Assembly (NCBI RefSeq): GCF_004216565.1
Contig: NZ_SGWV01000009.1
Location: 496,001-560,000 of the forward strand
Direction of reading: 5' to 3'
DNA from: Sphaerotilus mobilis
Lineage (GTDB): Bacteria; Pseudomonadota; Gammaproteobacteria; Burkholderiales; Burkholderiaceae_C
DNA: 64,000 nucleotides
A program made the position numbers and the translations under genes. A model generated the notes under the pieces. The model was not told the origin of the DNA, did not search any database, and was given only the letters and a program-made list of their open reading frames with translations. Of this stretch, positions 7,451-16,654 are shown one piece after another (the stretch's first letter is position 1; every line of letters begins with the position of its first letter).

Positions 7451-9799
7451 ATGAGCCGCCGTTCCCTGCGCTGGACCCTGCTGGTCGCCCTGATCGCGAC
7501 GGGTGCCACCGTGCTGGTGCTGGCCTTCTTGCTGGCCGTCGCCACCAACAACCGGGCCCTCTACGAACGCCATTTCGGCTGGCTGCTGTGGGTCAACATC
7601 GGCGTGGCGACCGTGCTGGGCCTGGTCATCGTCGCGGCGCTGGCCCACCTGTGGCGACGCATGAGGCGCGGCAAGTTCGGCAGCAAGCTGCTGTTCAAGC
7701 TCGCGGCCATCTTCGCCTTCGTCGGTGTCGTGCCGGGGGCGCTGATCTACGGCGTGTCCTACCAGTTTGTGTCCCGCAGCATCGAGAGCTGGTTCGACGT
7801 CGAGGTCGAAGGCGCACTGGAATCGGGCCTGAACCTGGGCCGCACCTCGCTGCAGATGCTGGTCACCGATCTCGGCGGCAAGACCCGGCTGGCCGCCGAA
7901 CGGGCCGCCGAGGCGCCCGACCGGCTCAGCGTCATCGCGCTCGAGCGCCTGCGCGAACAGCTCGCCGCACAGAGCGTCGCGGTGCTGTCACCCAGCGGCC
8001 AGGTGCTGGCCAGCGCCGGTGGCACGCTGGGCACCGTCTTCCTGCCCGACCGGCCCAGCGCGGCCATGCTGCGCCAGGCGCGCAGTCAGCGCGTGCTGTC
8101 GCAGCTCGAAGGCCTGGACGGCGACCCGACCGAGACGCGCGACCAGCTGGCCACCATCCAGGACGCCCGCATCCGCTCGATCGCCTGGGTGCCCTCGGGC
8201 AACTACAGCCTGACCAGCGAGGACCGCTTCCTGCAAGTCACCCAGCAGGTGCCTTTCGAGCTGGCCAACAACGCCCTGCACGTGCAGGCCGCCTACAGCG
8301 AATACCAGCAGCGTGCGCTGGGCCGCCTGGGCCTGCGCAAGATGTACATCGGCACGCTCACGCTGGCGCTGATCCTCGGCGTCTTCAGCGCCCTGCTGAT
8401 GGCCGCTGCGCTGGGCCACCAGCTGGCCCGGCCGCTGCTGGTGCTGGCCGACGGCGTGCGCCAGGTGGCCAGCGGCGACCTGCGGCCGACCGAGGTCTTC
8501 AGCTCGCGCGACGAGCTCGGCGGCCTGACCCGCTCCTTCGCCGACATGACCCAGCAGCTGGCCGACGCGCGCGCCCAGGTCCAGACCAGCCTGGCGACCG
8601 CCGAGAGCGCCCAGGCGCACCTGCAGACCATCCTCGACAACCTCAGCGCCGGCGTGATCCTGTTTGCCGCGCGGGGCATCGTCGACACCGTCAACCCGGG
8701 TGCGGCGCGCATCCTGCGCGTGCCGATGGCCGCCTGGCGCGGGCATCCGCTGGCCCAGGTGCCGGGACTGGAGGCCTTCTCGCGCTCGATCGACCATCAC
8801 TTCGAAGGCGCCCTGCAGGACACCGCCGACGGCGCCGACACCACCAGCCCCGAGCGCGAGCGCGGCCACTGGCAGCACACCTTCGAGCTGGCCGGCGTCG
8901 AAGGCAGCGAATTGACCCTGCTGGTGCGCGGCGCGCTCCTGCCCGACGGCAACCGCCTGATCGTCTTCGACGACATCAGCGACGTCGTCTCGGCCCAGCG
9001 CAGCGTCGCCTGGGCGGAGGTCGCCCGGCGTGTCGCCCACGAGATCAAGAACCCGCTGACGCCGATCCAGCTGTCGGCCGAACGGCTGCGCCACAAGCTC
9101 GAATCCAAGCTGGCCGAGCCGGACGCGCAGATGCTCGAACGCTCGGTCTCGACCATCGTCAACCAGGTCCAGGCCATGAAGACCCTGGTCAACGAGTTCC
9201 GCGACTACGCCCGCCTGCCGGCGGCCCAGCTCACGCCGCTGGACCTCAACGGGCTGGTCGGCGAGGTGCTCGGGCTCTATGGCCAGCACCTGGAGTCCGG
9301 CCGCATCGAGGCCCGCCTGGCCGATGACCTGCCGGCGCTGATCGGCGACGCCAGCCAGCTGCGTCAGGTCATCCACAACCTGGTCCAGAACGCGCTGGAT
9401 GCGGTCGCCGAGCGCAACGAAGCTGGCCATGTCGTTGTCTGCACCGAGACCGCCCACCACGACGACGGCAGCCTGCGCAGCGTGCGCCTGAAGGTCCAGG
9501 ACAACGGCGTCGGGTTCAGCGAGGCGCTGCTCAAGCGCGCCTTCGAGCCCTATGTCACGACCAAGAGCCGCGGCACCGGCTTGGGCCTGGCGGTGGTGCG
9601 CAAGATCGTCGAGGAACACGGCGCGCGCATCCAACTCGGTAACCTTGCCGATTTGTCCCCCACTCAACCGGGTAGCCCCGCGCGGAGCGGTGCACAAGTT
9701 TCGATATCATTTTCCCGCTGGGCAGAGACGGCCCAGCCGGCCCTCGATGCCCGGACGTCCCGGGGTCGAACCCCGCCTCCCCTGGTGAGCGTGTCCTGA
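7451..9799 (+). CDS. NtrY-like sensor histidine kinase
   Basis: A 782-residue membrane kinase. Two N-terminal membrane helices (about residues 10-30 and 45-70) and a third near 85-105 precede a periplasmic sensor region. Another helix at about 295-320 leads into a HAMP domain (about 320-375), a PAS domain (about 390-500) and the HisKA domain. The phosphoacceptor is His530 in VAHEIKNPLTPIQLSAERL. The HATPase N-box VIHNLVQNALDAV and the G-boxes DNGVGFS and GTGLGLAVV (near residue 707) are intact. The layout matches NtrY, which senses nitrogen or redox state in other bacteria; its signal here is unknown. The response regulator starts eight bases downstream. Confidence 0.9.
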   Translation: MSRRSLRWTLLVALIATGATVLVLAFLLAVATNNRALYERHFGWLLWVNIGVATVLGLVIVAALAHLWRRMRRGKFGSKLLFKLAAIFAFVGVVPGALIYGVSYQFVSRSIESWFDVEVEGALESGLNLGRTSLQMLVTDLGGKTRLAAERAAEAPDRLSVIALERLREQLAAQSVAVLSPSGQVLASAGGTLGTVFLPDRPSAAMLRQARSQRVLSQLEGLDGDPTETRDQLATIQDARIRSIAWVPSGNYSLTSEDRFLQVTQQVPFELANNALHVQAAYSEYQQRALGRLGLRKMYIGTLTLALILGVFSALLMAAALGHQLARPLLVLADGVRQVASGDLRPTEVFSSRDELGGLTRSFADMTQQLADARAQVQTSLATAESAQAHLQTILDNLSAGVILFAARGIVDTVNPGAARILRVPMAAWRGHPLAQVPGLEAFSRSIDHHFEGALQDTADGADTTSPERERGHWQHTFELAGVEGSELTLLVRGALLPDGNRLIVFDDISDVVSAQRSVAWAEVARRVAHEIKNPLTPIQLSAERLRHKLESKLAEPDAQMLERSVSTIVNQVQAMKTLVNEFRDYARLPAAQLTPLDLNGLVGEVLGLYGQHLESGRIEARLADDLPALIGDASQLRQVIHNLVQNALDAVAERNEAGHVVVCTETAHHDDGSLRSVRLKVQDNGVGFSEALLKRAFEPYVTTKSRGTGLGLAVVRKIVEEHGARIQLGNLADLSPTQPGSPARSGAQVSISFSRWAETAQPALDARTSRGRTPPPLVSVS

Positions 9800-9807
9800 T
9801 TCCCCCA

Positions 9808-10647
9808 ATGGCCAACATCCTTGTCGTCGACGACGAAATGGGCATTCGTGCCCTGCTGCACGAGATCCTTTCGGACGAAGGCCACCATGTCGAGCTCGCG
9901 GAGAACGCGGCCCAGGCCCGCGCCGCGCGCGAGCGCATGCGGCCGGACCTCGTCCTTCTCGACATCTGGATGCCCGACGTCGACGGCATCACGCTCCTGA
10001 AGGAATGGGGCGCGGCGACCCAGATGGGCATGCCGGTCATCATGATGTCCGGCCACGGCACCATCGACACGGCGGTCGAGGCCACCAAGTACGGCGCCAT
10101 GGCCTTCCTCGAGAAGCCGATCACCTTGCAGAAGCTGTTGCGCGCTGTCGAACAGGGTCTGGCCAAGCCGGCTCCCGCATCGGCACCCCGCCCCGCCACG
10201 CCGGTCGCCACATCCATGGGCGGCAACCTGGGCATGTCCTCCATGGCGCCGCTGCGCAGCCCCGGCACCAACCCCGGCGTGTCGTCCTACGGCTCGCTCG
10301 ACCGCGACGTCGGTCTGGTCGACGCGCCGGTGATGGGCACGCCCAGCAGCGCGCACCCGATCAACCACGGCAGCCTGCACACCGGGCACCACCCATCCGG
10401 CGGCGCACCGATGATCTCGGCCATGCTCACCACCGGTCCGCAGTCCGAGCAGAACTTCTCCCTAGACCGCCCGCTGCGCGAGGCGCGCGACGCCTTCGAG
10501 AAGGCCTACTTCGAATTCCACCTCGCCCGCGAGAACGGCAGCATGACCCGCGTCGCCGAACGCACCGGCCTTGAGCGCACCCACCTGTACCGCAAGCTCA
10601 AGCAGCTTGGCGTCGACCTCAACCGCAGCAAACGCAGCGGCAACTGA
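9808..10647 (+). CDS. NtrX-position response regulator lacking the AAA+ domain
   Basis: A 279-residue regulator. The receiver domain (residues about 1-120) has acidic residues near the start (VVDDE) and the phosphoacceptor Asp52 (LLDIWMP). A long Pro/Ser/Gly/His-rich linker (about 125-225) leads to a Fis-type helix-turn-helix at the C-terminus ([20 protein letters not shown]). The sigma-54 AAA+ domain of true NtrX, with GETGTGKE and GAFTGA motifs, is missing, so it probably cannot activate sigma-54 polymerase directly. The segment before the helix-turn-helix ([16 protein letters not shown]) is the usual one in NtrC-type proteins. It is co-transcribed with the kinase upstream. Confidence 0.88.
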   Translation: MANILVVDDEMGIRALLHEILSDEGHHVELAENAAQARAARERMRPDLVLLDIWMPDVDGITLLKEWGAATQMGMPVIMMSGHGTIDTAVEATKYGAMAFLEKPITLQKLLRAVEQGLAKPAPASAPRPATPVATSMGGNLGMSSMAPLRSPGTNPGVSSYGSLDRDVGLVDAPVMGTPSSAHPINHGSLHTGHHPSGGAPMISAMLTTGPQSEQNFSLDRPLREARDAFEKAYFEFHLARENGSMTRVAERTGLERTHLYRKLKQLGVDLNRSKRSGN

Positions 10648-10708
10648 CGCCCCACCCGTTTTCCCAGCCCAAGCCCCACAAACCGCTGGCGCCCCAGCAT
10701 TTTCAGGC

Positions 10709-10714
10709 TATACT
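10709..10714 (+). promoter_or_regulatory. -10 box of the tRNA-Phe promoter
   Basis: TATACT at 10709-10714 lies 12 bases before the tRNA 5' end, in the right position for a tRNA promoter. The -35 region (around CTGGCG, 10686-10691) is a weak match. Confidence 0.5.
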
Positions 10715-10726
10715 TTCGGGCTCGAT

Positions 10727-10802
10727 GGCCTGGTAGCTCAGTTGGTAGAGCAGCGGATTGAAAATCCGCGTGTCGGTGGTTCGATTCCGCCCCAGGCCAC
10801 CA
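10727..10802 (+). tRNA. tRNA-Phe (anticodon GAA)
   Basis: A 76-base cloverleaf. The acceptor arm GGCCTGG pairs with CCAGGCC and the CCA end is encoded. The D-arm reads AGCTCAGTTGGTAGAGC. The anticodon stem GCGGA/TCCGC carries the loop TTGAAAA with anticodon GAA at 10760-10762. The T-loop is GGTTCGATTCC. It reads phenylalanine codons UUC and UUU. It has its own -10 box and a strong terminator. Confidence 0.97.
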
Positions 10803-10843
10803 AGAACATCGCCGGAAGCGTCCTGCTACCGGCTCAGCAAGAC

Positions 10844-10867
10844 AGCCCGGCATGCCCGGGCTTTTTT
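10844..10867 (+). terminator. Intrinsic terminator after tRNA-Phe
   Basis: AGCCCGG and CCGGGCT arms flank the loop CATGC and are followed by six T residues. This is a textbook Rho-independent terminator 42 bases after the tRNA. Confidence 0.9.
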
Positions 10868-11041
10868 GCGTCCGCACGTTGCTGCGCGGCTCTTTGCCGC
10901 GTCGCGCATCCCCCCACCACCACGCATCTACCCCCCAATCCCGCCCTTGTTCAAGCGATGTCGAGGGGGTGCCCGCTGGCCCAATCCGGTTTCGTGTCCC
11001 CGAAGTCGCGGGACGCTGCGGTTGTTGGATGGAGTGCGGCG

Positions 11042-12673
11042 ATGCGCGTCAACCTGCCTGTCACGGGGCAAGAATTCAAGGTTCCGGTCGACCGGATGCT
11101 GGTGTCGGTGACCGACCTCAAGGGGCGGATCACGTATTGCAACCAGGCCTTCGTCGACGTCAGCGGTTACGACCGCGACGAGCTGCTGGGGCAGCCGCAC
11201 AACCTGGTGCGGCATCCGGACATGCCGGCCGAGGCGTTCCGGGATCTGTGGGACACCGTCGAGGCCGGCCTGCCCTGGACCGGGCTGGTGAAGAACCGGC
11301 GCAAGTCGGGCGAGCATTACTGGGTGCAGGCCAATGCGACGCCGATGCGCCACGGCGAGCAGATCGTCGGCTACCTGTCGGTGCGCACGCCGGCCAGCCG
11401 CGAGGGCATCGCGGCGGCTGAGGCCTTGTATGCGCAGATGCGCGACGAGGCCGCGTCCGGCCGGTCGCTGCGGCATGTGGTGCACCGCAGCCGTGTCCAC
11501 ACGACGACGTGGATGGGGCGCGGGCGGCGCCATGTCGCTGCCGGCTGGCATGCGCTGGGCGGTGCGGCGACGCTGGTCCTGCACGGCGCGACGCTGGCCA
11601 GCGTTGGTCTGGCGGCGGCGACCTTGCCGGTGCAGACCTGGGTGCCGTTGGCCGCCCTGCTGGCGCTGGCCGCTGCCTGGGCCAGCCAGCACCAGGCGCG
11701 CCAGCCCTTGCGCAGCCTGGCGCGCGATGCGCAGCGGCTGGCGGCGGGGGATCTGTCGCCGCCACCGGCGGTCACGGACCCGGGGCCGCTGGGCGAGGTC
11801 CAGCAGGCGCTGGCGCAGATGACGGTCAACCTGCACGCGCTGATCGGCGACTGCCGGGCCGAGATGGGCCAGGTCAGCGCGGCGGTGGGCGAGATCGCCG
11901 CCGGCAACCAGGACCTGTCGGGCCGCACCGAGGCGCAGGCCAGCAGCCTGGAGCAGACGGCGGCGTCGATGGAGCAGATCAACGGCACGGTGCAGCAAAG
12001 CGCCGAATCGGCCCGCCAGGGCGCCCGGCTGGCGCAGGAGACCGCCGAGGTCGCGCAGCGCAGCCATGACGCGGTGCAGGGCGTGGCGCAGGCGATGGGG
12101 GCGATCCGCGAGTCGTCGCAGCGCATCGGCGAGATCGTTCACGTGATCGAGTCGGTCTCGTTCCAGACCAACATGCTGGCGCTGAACGCGGCGGTCGAGG
12201 CGGCGCGCGCGGGCGAGTCGGGCCGCGGCTTCGCGGTCGTGGCCGCCGAGGTGCGCGCGCTCGCCACCCGGACGGCCACCGCCGCGCGCGAGATCCGCGG
12301 CCTGATCGGCGAGGCCCACACGCGGGTCGAGGAAGGTGATCAGCAGACCCGCGAGGCACGCAACCGCATGGGCGATGCGCTGCAGGCGGTCGCCAACGTC
12401 AGCAGCCTGCTGGGCGAGATCAGCAACGCCGCGCAGGAGCAGCAGCTGGGCATCTCGCAGGTCAACGAGGCGGTCTCGCACATGGACGCGATCACGCAGC
12501 AGAACGCGGCGATGGTCGAGCAGCTGGCGGCGTCGGCCATGACGCTCAATGGCCAGGTCGTGGCGGTGACCGATTCGATGCGCATGTTCCGGCTCGACGC
12601 GCGTGACCGCACGCTGGCCGAGCTCGATGCGGTGGATCTGCGGCGTTCGGCCAAGGCGGCGATGGCGGCCTGA
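11042..12673 (+). CDS. PAS-containing methyl-accepting chemotaxis protein (Aer-like)
   Basis: A 543-residue chemoreceptor. An N-terminal cytoplasmic PAS domain (about 15-115; segments [22 protein letters not shown] and [13 protein letters not shown]) resembles the redox/aerotaxis sensor Aer. Two short hydrophobic segments (about 165-215) anchor it, followed by HAMP and a coiled-coil signalling domain. The conserved hairpin tip is clear ([20 protein letters not shown], then [12 protein letters not shown]). The frame is open well upstream, through the tRNA, so the ATG at 11042 just before the PAS domain was chosen. It stops tail to tail against the MazG-like gene with no spacer. The ligand or cofactor is not deducible. 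Confidence 0.9.
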   Translation: MRVNLPVTGQEFKVPVDRMLVSVTDLKGRITYCNQAFVDVSGYDRDELLGQPHNLVRHPDMPAEAFRDLWDTVEAGLPWTGLVKNRRKSGEHYWVQANATPMRHGEQIVGYLSVRTPASREGIAAAEALYAQMRDEAASGRSLRHVVHRSRVHTTTWMGRGRRHVAAGWHALGGAATLVLHGATLASVGLAAATLPVQTWVPLAALLALAAAWASQHQARQPLRSLARDAQRLAAGDLSPPPAVTDPGPLGEVQQALAQMTVNLHALIGDCRAEMGQVSAAVGEIAAGNQDLSGRTEAQASSLEQTAASMEQINGTVQQSAESARQGARLAQETAEVAQRSHDAVQGVAQAMGAIRESSQRIGEIVHVIESVSFQTNMLALNAAVEAARAGESGRGFAVVAAEVRALATRTATAAREIRGLIGEAHTRVEEGDQQTREARNRMGDALQAVANVSSLLGEISNAAQEQQLGISQVNEAVSHMDAITQQNAAMVEQLAASAMTLNGQVVAVTDSMRMFRLDARDRTLAELDAVDLRRSAKAAMAA

Positions 12674-13093
12674 TCAGGCGACGTCGGACCCCGCGACCTG
12701 CGCACCGTCGTCGACCACCAGCTTGCCGTTGGCGCCCAGCACCAGCGTGGCCTGGGTGGCATCGGCCGGGGCCGGGTACTTGGCGGCGTTGAGCGCCATC
12801 TTGCGGTCGATGGCGGCGGCGATGTCGATGCCGCAGCGGTCGGCGATCTGCAGCAGGTAGACCATCACGTCGGCCATTTCCTCGCCCAGGTGCTGCTGGA
12901 CCTCGGGCTTCTCGGCGATGCGGGCGGACGCCTCGGGCGTCATCCACTGGAAGATCTCGACCAGCTCGCCGGCCTCGACCACCATCGCCATGGCGAGGTT
13001 CTTGGGCGTCTGATAGGGCTCCCAGCCGCGTGCGTCGGAGAAGGCGCGCAGCCGGCGCTGCACGGCGGCGACGTCCAGGATGCCCGTGTTCAT
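12674..13093 (-). CDS. MazG-like nucleotide pyrophosphohydrolase
   Basis: A 139-residue all-alpha NTP pyrophosphatase of the MazG/RS21-C6 type, expected to hydrolyse noncanonical or excess (d)NTPs to monophosphate. Metal-binding acidic residues are visible as Glu40-x2-Glu43 (VVEAGELVE) and Glu72-x2-Asp75 (EEMADVMVYL). The segment RGWEPYQTPKNLAMAM is typical of the dCTPase-like subgroup. The start ATG at 13091-13093 follows a good AAGGGAAG Shine-Dalgarno. Upstream on the same strand, 32 bases away, is the oxygenase gene, so the two may form an operon. Confidence 0.88.
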   Translation of the reverse strand: MNTGILDVAAVQRRLRAFSDARGWEPYQTPKNLAMAMVVEAGELVEIFQWMTPEASARIAEKPEVQQHLGEEMADVMVYLLQIADRCGIDIAAAIDRKMALNAAKYPAPADATQATLVLGANGKLVVDDGAQVAGSDVA

Positions 13094-13125
13094 CGAGCTT
13101 CCCTTCGCTGTGTGATCCGGGTGGC

Positions 13126-13992
13126 TCATGGCTTGAGCCCCAGCTCGCGCAGCCGTTCCAGCAGGTAGCTGCCGGCGCTGTGGCGCTCGGACAGGCGCAC
13201 ATCGGGGCGCGGATGCAGGAACAGCGGCATCGACAGGCGAGAGCGCCGCGCACCCTCGCCGGTCGGGTTGACGACGCGGTGCGTGGTCGACGGGTAGTGA
13301 CCGCCCGAGGCCTCCTGCAGCATGTCGCCGGTGTTGATGACGATCAGGCCGGCGTCGGGCGCATCGGCCGCGCAAGGCACCGTGAGCCAGCGGCCGTCCA
13401 GGCCACGCACCTGCAGGCCGGGTTCGTTGGCGGCCGGCAGCACGGTCAGCAGGTTGATGTCCTCGTGCGGCGCGGCGCGCAGCGCGTCGGCCGGCTCGTC
13501 GCCGCGCAGCGGCGGGTAGCGCAGGATGCGCAGCAGGGTCTGGTCGCTGCCGCGCACCATGCCCGACAGCGGCTCGCTGTAGCGCGCGCGGACCTCGGCG
13601 GGGCTGTGCTGCTCGACCCACCCGAGCAGCGTCGCCGCCAGCGCCTCGGCCAGCACGGCGTAGCGGCGCGCGGCATCACTGACCTCGGCCGGGCAGCGGC
13701 CCCAGGGGTAGAGGTGGAAGAACTCCTTGAGGTCCTTGCGCGTGTGGCCCTTGGCGGTCTCGGAGACCTCGGGCGAGAACCAGCCGTCCTGGCGCTCGGG
13801 GTCGTAGGCATAGGCCTGTTTGGCGGCGCTGTCGAAAAACGCCAGCCATTCCTCGCCGACCTGCGCGATCAGGGCGGTCGGAATGGGCGTGTGGACCAGC
13901 GCCGCGAAGCCGGTCTCGCGCAGGCTGGCGCAAAAGCGCTCGGGCGCGTCGGCGGCGCGGAAGTCGAGGATGGGCAGGTCGTGCAGCGGCAT
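13126..13992 (-). CDS. Isopenicillin-N-synthase-like 2-oxoglutarate/Fe(II) oxygenase
   Basis: A 288-residue member of the nonhaem iron oxygenase family that includes isopenicillin N synthase and plant ACC oxidase. The N-terminal LHDLPILDFR segment is the usual DIOX_N start. The iron triad is visible as His176-x-Asp178 (APHEDINLLTVL) and His238 (STTHRVVNPTG), and the 2-oxoglutarate-binding Arg-x-Ser is in RRSRLSMPLFLHP. Such proteins are frequent in proteobacteria, but the substrate cannot be inferred. The frame is open far upstream, overlapping the divergent gene; the ATG at 13990-13992 gives a standard N-terminus. Confidence 0.87.
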   Translation of the reverse strand: MPLHDLPILDFRAADAPERFCASLRETGFAALVHTPIPTALIAQVGEEWLAFFDSAAKQAYAYDPERQDGWFSPEVSETAKGHTRKDLKEFFHLYPWGRCPAEVSDAARRYAVLAEALAATLLGWVEQHSPAEVRARYSEPLSGMVRGSDQTLLRILRYPPLRGDEPADALRAAPHEDINLLTVLPAANEPGLQVRGLDGRWLTVPCAADAPDAGLIVINTGDMLQEASGGHYPSTTHRVVNPTGEGARRSRLSMPLFLHPRPDVRLSERHSAGSYLLERLRELGLKP

Positions 13993-14071
13993 GGCGGGCT
14001 TGTGTCGGGTCGACGTCGGCAAGGTGATGCGGCCAGTCTCGCAGCAAGCGCGGGCGCGGCAAACTGGCGGC

Positions 14072-14983
14072 ATGAACACGACGTCATCGCTGGCCAGCCC
14101 CCGTCCCCGCATGGCCTTCATCGGCGCCGGGCGCATCGCCCGGGTCTTGGCGCCAGCCCTGCAGGCGGCGGGCTGCGACATCGTCGCGGTGGCCAGTCGC
14201 ACGGCGGCTTCGGCGCAGGCGCTGGTCGATGCCTTGCGAGAGGGCGGCGGGTCGGCGCAGGTGATGGCCGCGCAAGCGGCGGTGGACGCGGCCGACTGGG
14301 TCTGGCTCAGCGTGGTCGACGATGCCATCGCGCCGACCGCCGCCGCCTTGCGCTGGCGAGCGGGCCAGGCCGCCGTGCACCTGAGCGGCGCCACCGATGT
14401 CGCCACCGCCCTGCAGGCCGCCGCTGAGCAGGGCGCGGCGGTGGCGGGTTTCCATCCGCTGCAGATCTTCTCGGACCCGGTGCTGGCCGCGCAGCGCCTG
14501 CGCGGCAGCAGCGTGGCGATCGAGGCGTCCGACGCGCAGCTGCGGCTGGCGCTCGAAGCCCTCGCCGCCGCGCTGGGCCTGCCGGTCCTGCACCTGCCAC
14601 CGGGGCAGCGGGCGCTGTACCACGCCGGTGCGGCCTACGCGGCCAGCTACCTGCTGGCGATGCTGGACGAGGCCGCGTCGGTCTGGCGCACCCTGGGCAT
14701 CGACGAGGCCGCGACCCTGCGCGCCTTGTTGCCGCTGGCCCACCTGACGCTGGACGCCGCCGCCGAACGCACGCTGGCCGGCGCGCAGGCCGGCCCGATC
14801 GCACGTGGCGACGCGGCGGTGGTCAGCCGCCAGATCGACGCGCTGACCGCGCTGGGCCCGGCGCACGCGGCCTTCTACCGGGAACTCGGCCGGCGCCAGC
14901 TGGTGCTGGCGCGGCGAGCCGACAAGCTGGACGCCGACGCCCTGGCGCGCCTGGCCGGCGCACTGGGCGATCCGGCGCCCTGA
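14072..14983 (+). CDS. Rossmann-like DUF2520 oxidoreductase
   Basis: A 303-residue protein. A Rossmann dinucleotide-binding domain starts with MAFIGAGRIARVLAPALQAAG (GxGxxA pattern, residues about 14-35). It is followed by a DUF2520 helical domain with GFHPLQIF, GSSVAIEA and a helix-rich C-terminus (YHAGAAYAASYLLAMLDEA). The arrangement parallels ProC and 6-phosphogluconate-dehydrogenase-like enzymes, but no substrate is assigned for this family. It is divergent from the oxygenase gene by 79 bases. The ATG at 14072 is the last start before the Rossmann strand. Confidence 0.85.
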   Translation: MNTTSSLASPRPRMAFIGAGRIARVLAPALQAAGCDIVAVASRTAASAQALVDALREGGGSAQVMAAQAAVDAADWVWLSVVDDAIAPTAAALRWRAGQAAVHLSGATDVATALQAAAEQGAAVAGFHPLQIFSDPVLAAQRLRGSSVAIEASDAQLRLALEALAAALGLPVLHLPPGQRALYHAGAAYAASYLLAMLDEAASVWRTLGIDEAATLRALLPLAHLTLDAAAERTLAGAQAGPIARGDAAVVSRQIDALTALGPAHAAFYRELGRRQLVLARRADKLDADALARLAGALGDPAP

Positions 14984-14986
14984 GCC

Positions 14987-16654
14987 TCACTGACTGCCGA
15001 TGTAGGCCGACAGGTTCAGCTTGTCCTGCTCGGTCAGCGTGCTGGCGAAGGACCGGTGCGCCGACTTGGTCATCGCGCTGGTCAGGCCCGAGGCGGTGCC
15101 GGCGGACTTCACCGACGTGGCGCTGCCGTGGCAGCCACCGCAGGTCGACGCGAACTTGGCGGCGCCGACGGTGACGTCGCCGACCGCCGGCGCGGGGGCC
15201 GGAGCAGGTGTCGGGGCGGGTGCTGGTGCAGGTGTCGGGGCCGGGGCCGGGGCTGGCGTGGGAGCCGGTGCCGGTGAAGGAGCCGGTGCGGGTGTCGGCG
15301 CTGGCGTGGGCGCGGGCGCGGGTGCGCCCGTCACCTGGGCCAGGTAGGCCGCCAGATCCAGCCGGTTCTGGTTGGTCAGGGTGCCGCTGATGAAGCTGTG
15401 CACGCTCTTGTTCAGGCCGGCGGTGACACCTGCCAAGGTCGCGCCGGATGCCAGCGTGTTGCCGGTGCCGTGGCAGCCCGAGCAGCTGTTGCTGAACAGC
15501 GTGTCGCCGTCACCGGCGTTGCCGGTGGCGGGCGCCGGGGCCGGAGCGGGGGTTGGCGCTGGTGCGGGTGCGGGTGTCGGAGCGGGCGCGGGAGCGGGTG
15601 CCGGGCTTGGCGACGGGCTCGGTGCGGGAGCGGGCGTGGGTGCCGGCGTGGGCGCCGGAGCCGGTGCGGGTGCGGGGGCCGGGGCCGGAGTCGGGGCCGG
15701 CGAGCTGACATCGGGCGGCAAGGCTTGCCAGGTGCCGCTGTCGCCGGTCTTGGCGTCGGTGAAGGTGCCGCTGAGGCTGCCGTCGCTGGCGACCTGGCCG
15801 TCCAGCAGCACGGTCCGGCGGTTCCAGCGCAGCGTCAAGGTGACGTGGCTGTTGGCGTCGATGTTGCCGCGCGCGCTGACCTTGCCGCCGCGTTCGTTGC
15901 GGGCCGCGCGGCCGCCGGCCTCGCGTTCGGACAGGGCGTCCTCGACATCCTGGGCCAGCGCGTCGGTGGCGTTCAGATGGGCCTGCTGGAAAGCGGCCAG
16001 CGCGGCCTTTGCGGTGGCGGCGTCGTCGCTGGCCAGTCCGGCGCGCAAGGCCTTTGCGGCCTGCTCGACGGTGTCGCGGTAGCTCTGACGACGCAGGGCG
16101 GCGACCCGGTCGGTCTGTGCCGAGACGACACCGGCGGCAGCGATGCTGGGCACGAAGCGGCCTTCCAGCCGGGTCGTGCCGTCGGACAACAGCCGCGATC
16201 GCAGCAGCAGCGCGCCGGTCAGCGCCTGGCCGGTGCCGCTGCCGGCGGTGATCTGGGCGCTCAGGGTGTAGCGGGCGCTGGTCCACTGGCGGGCGATGCG
16301 GTCCTCGTCGTCTTCATCGTCATCGTCGTCGTCGTCCGACGCGCTGGACGAGAGCTTGCCGGCCTTGGCGGCGCTGGCGCTTGTGCCGCTGGATGCCGCC
16401 AACGCGACGGCGGCGCCGTCATCCAGCGTGACGCTCAGGCCCTGGGCGCTCTCACTCAGGATGACTGCGCCGGAACCGGTCGTGCCCGACGAGCCCGGGG
16501 TCTCGTTGCCGCCGCCGCAGGCGCTCAGCAAGGCCACCGCCATGGTGAGCACGCTCAGCGAGGGCAGGCGGGACGACAGGGTCTTGCCGGCCACCGGACG
16601 GGCGGCGGTCGTGGACGGGGATGTGGACAGGCGGGGGGGCGGACATGCTTGCAT
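14987..16654 (-). CDS. Dihaem c-type cytochrome lipoprotein with Ala-Pro linkers
   Basis: A 555-residue exported protein. The leader ends in a lipobox (LLSAC followed by GGG), so it should be a lipoprotein. A region rich in Ser/Ala is followed by an unbroken run of Asp/Glu (about residues 107-119). Next is a DUF-like domain (about 120-310), then two c-type cytochrome domains carrying CSGCH (391-395) and CGGCH (505-509). Long Ala-Pro(-Thr/-Ser) repeat linkers precede each haem domain. In both domains the region where the distal methionine is expected holds a conserved histidine (KSVHSF and KSAHRSF), which suggests bis-His ligation; that is inference. The start ATG at 16652-16654 has CAGGAG seven bases upstream. 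It is probably an extracellular or periplasmic electron carrier. Confidence 0.8.
   Translation of the reverse strand: MQACPPPRLSTSPSTTAARPVAGKTLSSRLPSLSVLTMAVALLSACGGGNETPGSSGTTGSGAVILSESAQGLSVTLDDGAAVALAASSGTSASAAKAGKLSSSASDDDDDDDEDDEDRIARQWTSARYTLSAQITAGSGTGQALTGALLLRSRLLSDGTTRLEGRFVPSIAAAGVVSAQTDRVAALRRQSYRDTVEQAAKALRAGLASDDAATAKAALAAFQQAHLNATDALAQDVEDALSEREAGGRAARNERGGKVSARGNIDANSHVTLTLRWNRRTVLLDGQVASDGSLSGTFTDAKTGDSGTWQALPPDVSSPAPTPAPAPAPAPAPAPTPAPTPAPAPSPSPSPAPAPAPAPTPAPAPAPTPAPAPAPATGNAGDGDTLFSNSCSGCHGTGNTLASGATLAGVTAGLNKSVHSFISGTLTNQNRLDLAAYLAQVTGAPAPAPTPAPTPAPAPSPAPAPTPAPAPAPTPAPAPAPTPAPAPAPAVGDVTVGAAKFASTCGGCHGSATSVKSAGTASGLTSAMTKSAHRSFASTLTEQDKLNLSAYIGSQ
15185..15705 (-). repeat. 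Two Ala-Pro coding repeat tracts
   Basis: Short GC-rich units encoding Ala-Pro, Thr-Pro and Ser-Pro dipeptides recur at about 15185-15330 and 15530-15705 inside the cytochrome gene. They form flexible linkers and are likely to vary in length by slippage. Confidence 0.85.

Noticed and set aside
5360-7648. 762-codon open frame antisense to rsmB, DUF4390 and the kinase
   Set aside because: Gln/Arg/Gly-rich shadow crossing three real genes and their spacers; no domain.
7988-9697. 569-codon open frame antisense to the NtrY-like kinase
   Set aside because: Same shadow pattern; the plus-strand gene has intact kinase motifs.
9808-10647. Frameshifted full-length NtrX
   Set aside because: No AAA+ motif such as GETGTGKE occurs in any frame nearby, and the receiver, linker and helix-turn-helix are in one frame.
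15185-15705. CRISPR or minisatellite array
   Set aside because: The repeats are in-frame Ala-Pro codons within a clear cytochrome gene, without spacer structure.
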